Source of the DNA: Forficula auricularia
Taxonomy: Eukaryota > Arthropoda > Insecta > Dermaptera > Forficulidae
Direction of reading: 5' to 3'
DNA: 64,000 nucleotides
Assembly: GCA_024734495.1 (NCBI GenBank)
Contig: JALMQS010000068.1
Coordinates: 3,752,802-3,816,801, forward strand
This document shows, piece after piece, positions 55,943 through 64,000 of the stretch. Made by a program: the position numbers and the translations under genes. Numbering within the stretch: the first letter of the stretch is position 1; every line of letters begins with the position of its first letter. Below the pieces are notes generated by a model that worked only from the letters and a program-made list of their open reading frames with translations, was not told where the DNA came from and did not search any database.

Positions 55943-56675
55943 AACCGACTTCAAAAAAGGAGGAGGTTCTCTATTCGACTGAATTTTTTTTTTTTTTTTT
56001 TTTTGTATCTATGTTACTATGTTACCTCATATCTCCGCCAATTGTCAACCGATTTTGAATTTTTTTTTGCATTATGTCCAGTCTAGCTTCCGATTGGTCC
56101 CATTTTTTTTCGTTTTTTTTTCATAGGTATTAGACCTTTTTTATTAAGTTTGTTTAGACCTAACCTCTTTGTTTATTAACCGATTTCGATGGTTCTTTTT
56201 TTATCCGAAAGGGGGTGTCTTAGGGATGGTGTCATATTAATTTGGTCAAGTTCTCATGATATGATCACTATTAATGACATCACTAAAAAGAGAAAAATAA
56301 AAATAATTTTTAAGAAAAAAATAAAAACCGACTTCAAAAAATTAAATGCACTAAAAGGTATAAAATAATTATTACCTTATTTAGTTACAACTAAACGAAG
56401 AAATATTAACATGAAATTACTTTTTGAAGTTGGTGCCAAACATATACCTTTTATGAATCGCACTCGACGGATCTTACTTAGTACGTTTGGCGGGTACGCT
56501 CGCTTATAGGTATAGTTTGTTTGGTACCGACTTCAAAAAGTAATTTCAAGTTAATATTTCGTCGTTTAGTTGTAACTAAATAAGATAATAATTGTTTTAT
56601 ACCTTTTAGTGCATTTAATTTTTTGAAGTCGGTTTTTATTTTTTTTCTTAAAAATTATTTTTATTTTTTCTGACT
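55943..56675. mobile_element. AACCGACTTCAAAAA-ended repeats, copies 2 and 3, head to head
   Basis: 55943-56440 is a copy in the opposite orientation to 41419-41887, beginning AACCGACTTCAAAAAAGG. 56526-56675 is a partial copy in the other orientation, so 56290-56440 and 56526-56675 form an inverted repeat around 85 bp of unrelated, less AT-rich spacer (CGGATCTTACTTAGTACGTT). The plus strand keeps the coding-like stretch seen in copy 1 (about 56227-56360). Confidence 0.65.
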
Positions 56676-58127
56676 AAGTTGAGAGGTATGGAATTCATAT
56701 ATGTATTAATTAAATTGTTTTCAAATTTTGTACATGAGTTAGTGATTCATTTATGAATAATTATACGAGAAATTAATTAATTCTTGACAAGAGAGTCGTC
56801 TCAAGGTTTCAGTGGATTGTTCAGAAACATGTAAACAAATTATTTTTCGGTTCAGGCTTTTGATTGGCGATCTCCCTGTGACCTCAAGCTAATAAAAATG
56901 GTGGGGAGTTTTAACTTGAAATTTAATTAAAATATTTATTTTTTGTCATGTGAATATGTAAATTTCTTTAGTAGAAAAAAATTGTATTTTTAGCTAAAAT
57001 TAATGTTTTTTAAAGTTTTATATATAGTATATATTGTATTTGGTGTTAGAATCGTTCTTTAGTCTTGATGACCAGTCAAGCCAATCCGTTTGGACTCATT
57101 TTCTATTCTGAAAGGTGTACCCTATTTATATCCTAGTGTGATACCTGTTAAAATCAACGAATGAAAATTCATTTGATGCAATTGCATGGGGAATAGTCTC
57201 TACTAAAGCATATATACATAACTCTCTCTCTCCCTCTGCACGTACGTCTATGTTGAAAGGTATATCCGTGTGAACAGAAATCCACAGTATAGTTGATAGG
57301 ATCTGTGTAAATTTAGTCTGGCTATTTGGATCTCGCGTTCTCCTTTGATCCAACTACGAATATTTAATGCCAACAGCAACATTATCAGCGAGAATGACGA
57401 TCACCGACCATTCAAGATAAATCCATGCAGATAGGTGGAAACGATAAAAACATAGTAAATATAAATAGTATCTATAACAACCATTCAAACTATAGGAAGG
57501 TAATAAAGTCCTTTGATCAAATGGCAAATCGTAAATCTTCCCCACTTTACCATAAAGAGAATGGAGAAGTACTGAGGAAAAAATGTTGGCTGATTTTTAC
57601 GTTTCAAGGATTCTTGAATCCTAAAAAATATATCATTGGAAATCAAGGGAATAATCTCCTCTAAAGTCTCATTTATGTAAAATAAGTAAATGGAATACAT
57701 TTTTTATTAAGATTCAATACACTCTCCAAAAATTTTGAGAATTTTTTGGCAACGAAAGACTTAGTCTAGAAAACTGTAACTTGATAAGATGATGTAGGTT
57801 ATTCTTACGAATCTCATAATCAAATTTCAGCTTATAAGCCTTAGCCCTTAAAGAGTTATTTGATTTTTTTTTGCATTTTTCAACAACAATATATGAAATT
57901 CAGAGAGTACAAATTGTAAAAAGTTCTCCGTTTAGGAACTTTATTACTTTCTAAGACCGTGGTTGACAACGTGGGGCACACATAAGCGATCACTTTGATT
58001 TTTGATGGGGGCAATTCAAGAATGAGCTTTTAACAGTGAATTTTTTACATTTCTTATGGTTCTAGTACAGTATGTAAATAAATATTGTGACATACACATT
58101 TTTGAATATGTTAGATATCTTTATTAT
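56676..58127. other. Unassigned; low-copy-looking stretch 57050-57560
   Basis: 57050-57560 is less AT-rich and shares nothing with other parts of the window. ORFs on both strands (57126-57353 minus, 57425-57664 plus) have no known domain. It could include host exon or regulatory sequence, but no splice or domain evidence decides this. Confidence 0.35.
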
Positions 58128-58328
58128 TATATAATTAAGTAGTGGAGAGGGTTCAGCCAATGGGTAGCCTCTGCTGAATAAAAAACTCCCAATTATGGAA
58201 AACGTTTCGTCTTTAATTCAATAATGCCATCATGAATTAAATTAAAGCCGAAACGTTTTCCATAATTGGGAGTTTTTTCAGCAGAGGCTACCCATTGGCT
58301 GAATCCCTCTCCATTACTTAATTATATA
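58128..58328. mobile_element. 200-bp palindrome with degenerate hammerhead centre
   Basis: Arms ATTAAGTAGTGGAGAGGG..., CCAATGGGTAGCCTCTGCTG, AACTCCCAATTATGGAAAAC pair almost perfectly. The centre has CGAAACGTTTTCC on both strands (58204-58208 complement and 58250-58254), but CATGATGG replaces the expected CTGATGATGG. Ribozyme origin is inferred from the surviving 3' half. Confidence 0.6.
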
Positions 58329-59688
58329 CATATACAGCCATAAAAATTGTATCATCTTTATTTTATTGTATAGTAATTAAAATGATCAAAGTATTAGAAA
58401 AAAAACTTCAATTTTTTAAGCATTTCTTCTTCTTTATATGCTTTCTTTATTATATATTTTGAAACTCTATCTGTTGTTTTTTCATATTACTTCATATTAT
58501 TATTTTTTGAACAATTTCTAAATAATTTTTTCCTCAGTAGTTCAAATGACCATTTATTTTTCTCTCTCATGAATATCATGATCTTGACAGTTTATTTAAA
58601 TTATTTAAAGTTAATAAATAGACGTTTAGGTAATTTCAACGTGAATGAAGTTCACTTTTGGAAAAATAACAATTATATGTCATAGGGGGCATCGGGATCT
58701 TAGAGATGGTAATTAGGTGGGTGATGAAAAAAGAATGGGGACCACTGTTTTAGGGACTGTTATTCTTGAGCTATTATGACAGATATACACATTACACAAA
58801 CCTAAACAGTTAAGAAAAAAATCATAATTCGAAATGTTTTTATTATACTTTTCAGGCATTTCAAATTATACCCAGTTAATGTGTAACTAATATAGGGATT
58901 GAACTTAAGTCCATGTCGTGGAAACTAGCAAAGCTCTAGCTCCTCTCTCGAATAATCCAACCAGCTGTCATATACAGAAGACAAAATAAAACTTACATAC
59001 AAGTTTTTATAAGTTAATGTTAATCCTTATCAAATTCAAAGTCGAAATAAACATTTAAAACGGAAATAACGATAAGTCACGCATTTTCATAAATTATGTA
59101 ATATAGGTATATAATGTATATAAGAAAAAATAAATAAATAAAATGGAATAGCGAAATTTTTACATAGTATTTTTATATATTCTAGAATATCATGCAATAA
59201 GTATGTTTCTCTCTCTCTCTCACTCACTTGTGCTCTCGAGAATGTTTTTTTTTTTCAAAAATATTATAACACTCCTTTCAAAAATGCGAGAGGAATATAT
59301 TAAAATTCGTGATTTGTTGTTGTGGAAAAAAAATAATCGCAAGTCATATGGTGAGAGCCTCAAGCGGTTGTTTTAATTAGAATCAAGCGAAATGGGCAAG
59401 TTGCTGGCTCGCTGGCTGGTGGGCAAGTCTTCTTTCAAGAAATAGAGGGAACACATTTCTAACAAGCTGTTCAGGGCAAAAAAAGAGAATATACTTACTG
59501 AACAAGAGAAGGAGAACAAAAAAAAGATTTTACGCCCTTTTAAAATTAGATTTTTGCAATTTTTAATTAAACTTATGAGGTCAGAAAATTTAAGTTATAA
59601 AGATCGGGTATATTTTTTTTTTAGAATTCTATATTTTTATTTGAACAAGCATTTTGAATGGGAACTTCACATACTTACGTATAATCTG
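58329..59688. other. AT-rich unassigned sequence
   Basis: A (CT)n run at 59210-59222. The ORF at 59554-59775 extends into the direct repeat below and is not recognised. Confidence 0.4.
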
Positions 59689-60482
59689 TGTTCTAGACTA
59701 GAGAAAGATATCGAGAAAAATAAAAATAATCATTCTTCTGTTGAAAGAAAACAATTTATTCTAAGCCTTCTATAGCTGTAGCCAGCGGGTAGGTTAGCCC
59801 CCCCCCCTAAAAATTGAGGTAAACAATGAGATTTTACACGATATAAATAAACTTTCAATAAAATTTTAATTAAAAAAAGCAATCCGGACATCAGGGAAGT
59901 CATGTCTCCTACTCCTAGGAGTATATTCACTAATACCCCCTCTCCCGAAAAATCTTTCTGGATACACCCTTTTGATGCCTTCTAACGAATTATTCGATAG
60001 CACAAGTAGTCAGATTATTGAAAAGTAACTTCTTGTTGATATGTGTGCTTGGAAAGTGTAACTTGAAGTCGCGTAATTAAAGAAACTACCACATTTCACT
60101 TATAGGCTGGTTATGGTTATCAATGTTCTGGAGATCCAGAGAATAATGGTTCGCGCCGAAATTATAATGAGTTCAGAAATCATAGAACAATTGTGTAAAG
60201 AAAGGGAAATAAAACAATTTTGTAGTATTTTCGTCGTTTTACCAGTACAAACAAATTTGTTGGGTAGTATTGTAAAACGAATGAGAAATGCTGTTCTAGA
60301 GGGCACCCTAAGGTATACAGGAAATATATAATATGGGCCATTCTATGATGAAAAGCTTGTTTAGGTGAAATCAGTGTTCTAGACTAGAGCAAGACACCGA
60401 GAAAAATAAAAATGATCATTCTTCTGTTGAAAGAAAACAATTTATTCTAAGCCTTCTATAGCCGTAGCCAAAGGGAGGGTTA
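59689..60482. repeat. Direct repeat pair of about 105 bp, 690 bp apart
   Basis: 59689-59795 and 60376-60482 are about 93% alike (TTCTAGACTAGAG.AAGA, ATCATTCTTCTGTTGAAAGA, TAAGCCTTCTATAGC.GTAGC). Both keep a frame ending in SSVERKQFILSLL and a stop. The pieces between include a C run (59799) and a block ending in GGATACACCCTTTTGATG that looks like a hAT-type end. An ORF at 60113-60331 is not recognised. Confidence 0.7.
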
Positions 60483-60935
60483 GTGTTTTTTATCCTAGAA
60501 CTTTTTTATGCTCTTAAAAATATAGAGAACGCAGAAGAAGTAATCAACCAACAGTTAAATACGAGTATAAGTAGTTACCAAATCTAATGTAATTTTTAAT
60601 ATCTTCCAAATAAATATATTTTTTCGCACATTGTTGAAGAGTAATTGATACTCATAAATTTAATCAATAAATCTCAAGATTAAACTTATTTGAAATCTAA
60701 TTAGTATTGGTTGAAAAGTGAGGTATTATTATTCAGCACCTGCTGATGCAACCCGATCAACAAAAACATTATATTCGTAATTAGTAGAGATTATGGTGTT
60801 GGTGAAAAGTGAAACATCATTAATACAGATAAGAGTAAATAAATATTATATGTAATATTAAATTTACTATGAGTTAAGGATTCTTGGTCACTTGTTTCAC
60901 ATTAAAATTAAAAAAATTAAAAGATGTAAAATTTT

Positions 60936-60978
60936 TTTCAATATATATATTTCGGGCTATCAACCCATCTTCGGGAAG
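60936..60978 (-). ncRNA. Hammerhead-like core with one substitution
   Basis: Minus: CCGAAGA (U4 to C; complement of 60968-60974), GGGTTGATAGCCC stem II, GAAA (complement of 60950-60953), AU stem III, and TTC/GAA stem I as in the 6.05-kb copy. Confidence 0.5.
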
Positions 60979-61001
60979 TACAGAAAATAACTTAGTTGAT
61001 A

Positions 61002-61300
61002 GTTTTTAAGGAATTTGGTGTTGGTACTTGGTGAATGATTTTTTAAAATTATTGGATAAAAAATACTTGGTAGGTTTCACATTAAGATATAAAAAAAAAT
61101 CACGAATATATTTTTGGAGAATCTTTAATCTCAATATATATATTTCGGTTGACTAACCCATCTTCAGGAGATACAGAAAGTAACGAGATAAAGATGGGTT
61201 AGTCACCCGAAATATATATATCGAGATTAAAGATTCTCCAAAAATAAATTCGTTTTATTTTTTATATCTTAATGTGAAATCTACCAAGTATTTTTTATCC
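61002..61300. mobile_element. Family A-related element inserted into another, 16-bp TSD
   Basis: AATAACTTAGTTGATA is perfectly duplicated at 60986-61001 and 61301-61316, bounding 299 bp. It has its own left tail (GGTGTTGGTACTTGGTGAAT), arms TACTTGGTAGGTTTCACATT / AATGTGAAATCTACCAAGTA, and a minus-strand intact core. The plus-strand core reads ATAAAGA and is lost. Confidence 0.85.
61129..61171 (-). ncRNA. Hammerhead-like ribozyme, intact core, strongest stem I
   Basis: Minus: ATCTC before the core pairs with GAGAT after the cleavage site (5 bp). CTGAAGA is the complement of 61161-61167, GGTT-AGTC-AACC is stem II, GAAA is the complement of 61143-61146, and an AU stem III ends ATT. Cleavage is predicted between 61133 and 61132. 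Confidence 0.72.
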
Positions 61301-61460
61301 AATAACTTAGTTGATATCCCGAAATATATATATTGACAAAAATCTTACATCTTTTAATTTTTTTAATTTTAATGTGAAACAAGTGACCAAAAATCCTTAA
61401 CTCATAGTAAATGAATATTACATATAATATTTATTTACTCTTATCTTTAGGTTCTATTCG

Positions 61461-63009
61461 AATGCACTAACAAGCGGCGTTGAGTCAACGATCTATTCCT
61501 AAAAAAATTTGTCAGAAAACGCATTATTAATTAGTAAATTTTTAAAGACTGAATCTTTTTGAAAATATACTTTTCAAAACTATTTTTCTAATAAATATTT
61601 TTTAAGCAAATAACCATGAATTTTGAATCATTAAGATCGTTGTGTAAGAATGAATTTATTTAATGAAATGTTCCATTTTGTTGTTTCATAAATTAACATT
61701 TAAACATAGTTAATATCCAATTTTTTTTTTTCATTGACGTAAAATATTAAGATTCTAAGATGTCTTTGGACAAAAACCTGATGTGCCTACTCTATGGAAA
61801 CAAAGACTGAACAAAATAGATAAGAAACAGAATGACTTGACAACTTCATTTTTCTTGTCTTTATTTATTTATTTTATTTTTTTTATTGACATTAACAAAA
61901 AAAATTCCAAACTATCTCTATGTTCCTTCATCAAATATGTATCTTCACGAGACACCTTTTATTTGTTGGTATTTTTTTTCCGACTGCCAACGATTGTATT
62001 TATTTTTTGACTACTCGCGCCCCCATAAACCTTCTAATAGAGTGACAGGAACTTCACTTACTTATTTCTTTTCTTTTCAGTTGTATCGAATCCTGTCAAA
62101 TTTCTAATAAAAGTCAAGTCATTTGTTTCGAAAAAGAGTAAACAATTTTTTTACAAATAAATAGATAGATATACATTTTTTAACAAAGATTATCACAACA
62201 AGAATTAATTTAAAATAATATAAGTTATTTCTCACTCTTTCTAAGAGTCAAAAGTCATATAAATAATGCATTTATTTGTACTCTTATTATAGGATTGGAT
62301 GGGGAATTAACCAATCGACTTGATTGGGGAATAATGGAATTGAAATAATTATCGGAAAAGAGGTTTTTTTATCTAATTAGGTTTTTCCTCTTATTAAAAA
62401 CAAGGACTAAAGATGAATAAGGACACTCGATGGTGGAGAAGTAATCTCCGGAATCGAAGCAAAAATACAATGTATACATTAATTAATGTAAAATAATTGG
62501 TTTAATAAAATTTACTCTTATTATAATGAAAAATTAACAAATCAGTTAGCAGAAACTTAAGACTTATATTTATATAGCTCACCAGACATATTATATATCC
62601 AAAAACTCAAATCTGCAATAATTATTATGCCTAAAAGTAAACCATCTAATTTCCACATTGATTATTTTTTTACATAATATGATTTAATTTTTTTTTTTTT
62701 TAAGTAAAAAAACGTAAAAGTAAAAGTATTTCTAAAGATAATTTGAATCAGACCCAAGATAATATATTTACTTAATAAATCTCTATTATATTTAATTTTC
62801 AAGTTAATAATGAAATAAACACAATATATTTGCTAATACGGCAAATATATATGTATATGTATATTCATATTTTTAGAGTAAATGCATTTTTGACCACGAT
62901 GTATATTGTTATTTATTTTTGTACTTGGATTCATATTTTTATAGTAAACTAATTTTTAGACTAACCACTATTTTCGTATTTTTGAATACGTTTTATATTC
63001 TTAGTTAAA
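61461..63009. other. AT-rich region without recognised gene
   Basis: ORFs at 61783-62010 and 61886-62107 overlap in different frames and are Phe/Lys/Tyr-rich, as expected from AT bias. Confidence 0.45.
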
Positions 63010-63505
63010 TTAGGCGTAGTCACCTGCTTAGCCTATTGAAATTGTCCCAGAATCTGCTAGATATAATTCACTTAAGCAGAAAGTTAAATTAGGGTAGTCA
63101 CCCCTTTAGGGGGTGAAGTGATGTTCAAAAAAATAAATTCAATCCATATTCGAGTTTAATGCATTGAAATTGTCTCAGAATCTGCTAGATAACATTCGCT
63201 TAAGCAGAAAGTTAAATTAGGGCAGTCAGCCCTTTAGGGGGTGAAGGGATGTTCAGAAAAATAAATTCAATCCATATTCGTGCTAAGCACATTGGAATTG
63301 TCCCAGAATTCACTTAAGCAGAAAGTTAAATAAGGGGTAGTAACCCCTTTAGGGGGTGAAGGGATGTTCAGAAAATCAAATTCATTCCATATTCGTGCTT
63401 AGCGTATTTAAATTGTCCTAGAATCTTCTAGATATCATTCACTTAAGCAGAAGGTTAAATTAGGGGCAGTCACCCCTTTAGGGGGTGAAGGGATGTTCAG
63501 AAAAA
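63010..63505. repeat. Tandem array, about 4 units of 117-130 bp
   Basis: Each unit has GAAATTGTCCCAGAATCTGC, CACTTAAGCAGAAAGTTAAA and CACCCCTTTAGGGGGTGAAG, the last a 6-bp-stem palindrome. Units start near 63036, 63164, 63291 and 63407. Unit 3 lacks 13 bp (CTGCTAGATATAA-like). No ORF. Confidence 0.88.
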
Positions 63506-63915
63506 TATTTTTTTATTTTAATTTTTATTTTATTTTCGACGGAAAAATGCCTTAACAAATTGGTTACATTTAAACATAATATTTTACACATAATGTAGAA
63601 TGACAGAGATGTAGATAATTATAATATGTAATCAGTTAATTCAACAAGCAACTAGTTAGTACAAGAGAAAGTATGTAGTATGAAACTAGAAAGTATCTAG
63701 ATATGACGTTTGTCTTACCTTTGGCTGGCTGGCGAGAAACTCTTCTCCGTCTGCCTGCATAGAATAAACTGAGCCTTGAATGAAAAGAAAGAGACCAGCC
63801 AACTCTTTATCAATTTCCTTGATAATCGATAAATAAATTTTCAAATATACATTTCTATTCATTATTTTATTAACTTAAATGAAATATAATGTACCCACGG
63901 GAGATGGACCAAACC
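63506..63915 (-). other. Unassigned; possible minus-strand exon with strong donor
   Basis: On the minus strand 63712-63815 is less AT-rich and ends CCAGCCAAAG followed by GTAAGA, a very good splice donor (at about 63718). One frame is open (..FSFKAQFILCRQTEK..), but there is no recognised protein and no clear acceptor. It could be a 5' UTR exon. Weak. Confidence 0.2.
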
Positions 63916-64000
63916 AGTAGGGACGTAATCAGATTTTTGGCCGGGAGGGGGGGGAGTGTTCGATTTTTTTTTTTATTTTCAAAATAAAAATAAAATTAAT
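63916..64000 (+). mobile_element. Left end of a hAT-like element running off the window
   Basis: CCAGTAGGGACGTAATCAG followed by a G run at about 63944 parallels the CAGTAGCGTAGCCAG ends of the 45.2-46.3 kb element. The rest lies outside the window. Confidence 0.35.

Larger units (their letters stand above)
60778..61454. mobile_element. Family A hammerhead hairpin element, copy 5, with nested copy
   Basis: TATTCG at 60772-60777 and 61455-61460 may be a short TSD. The left end has the tail TAGAGATTATGGTGTTGGTG. Arms (about 60820-60980, 61317-61440) show GGTCACTTGTTTCACATTAA and its complement. The left arm core is CCGAAGA; the right arm core was cut by the insertion at 61002-61300, leaving only CCCGAAATATATATATTG. 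Confidence 0.78.

Noticed and set aside
1..64000. CRISPR array, bacterial operons, ribosome binding sites
   Set aside because: No regularly spaced repeats with unique spacers and no prokaryotic gene organisation; content is that of an animal nuclear genome.

Overview
The window looks like gene-poor, transposon-saturated nuclear DNA of a metazoan. An arthropod, possibly a crustacean, is my best guess; this rests on base composition and element types, not on a marker gene. It is strongly AT-rich, with long A/T runs and short poly-C/poly-G tracts. No ORF is convincingly a host protein. Nearly every recognisable coding trace belongs to a mobile element: a decayed mariner transposase (about 3.0-4.0 kb), a LINE reverse-transcriptase scrap (12.1-12.3 kb, minus), an R2-type restriction-like endonuclease C-terminus (37.3-37.7 kb, minus) and a truncated THAP-domain start (48.19-48.31 kb).

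Layout. 0-6.6 kb: hairpin elements, a complete but dead mariner between two copies of a segmental duplication, and a three-level nest (SINE, then LINE 3' end, then hairpin element). 7-9.8 kb: a 356-bp tandem duplication split by a hAT-like MITE, a SINE with a 14-bp target-site duplication (TSD), and a miniature hairpin relative. 11-15 kb: more hairpin elements, a LINE relic and a CACTA-type 618-bp palindrome. 17-27.8 kb: SINE, minisatellite, a pogo-like MITE inside a hairpin element, a 1.6-kb hAT, and two TTAA-flanked MITEs. 30-42 kb: a GC-richer candidate promoter or exon, further hairpins, a SINE, the R2-like LINE, and an AACCGACTTC-ended repeat. 43-54 kb: a G-rich low-complexity block, a hAT-like element, a tandem repeat broken by the THAP transposon, a pogo MITE, SINEs, a tRNA-like palindrome and a third TTAA MITE. 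54-64 kb: a hAT MITE, a second AACCGACTTC pair, palindromes, nested hairpin elements and a tandem array.

The most notable content is a dense population of hammerhead-ribozyme-like cores (CTGANGA, stem II, GAAA, then a short stem III and cleavage-site context). There are about twenty, good and degenerate. They mostly lie in inverted (head-to-head) arms of 87-680 bp elements flanked by variable 6-16 bp TSDs. Stem I and stem II differ in sequence between copies yet keep pairing. The closest known systems are the hammerheads of Penelope-like elements and retrozymes, so I infer a non-autonomous, ribozyme-bearing retroelement with inverted-repeat architecture and a shared asymmetric terminal tail. 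One copy has inserted into another with a 16-bp TSD.

Functional links in the window are therefore between mobile elements (nesting, target choice, ribozyme processing) rather than between host genes. The flanking host locus, if any, is probably intergenic or intronic.
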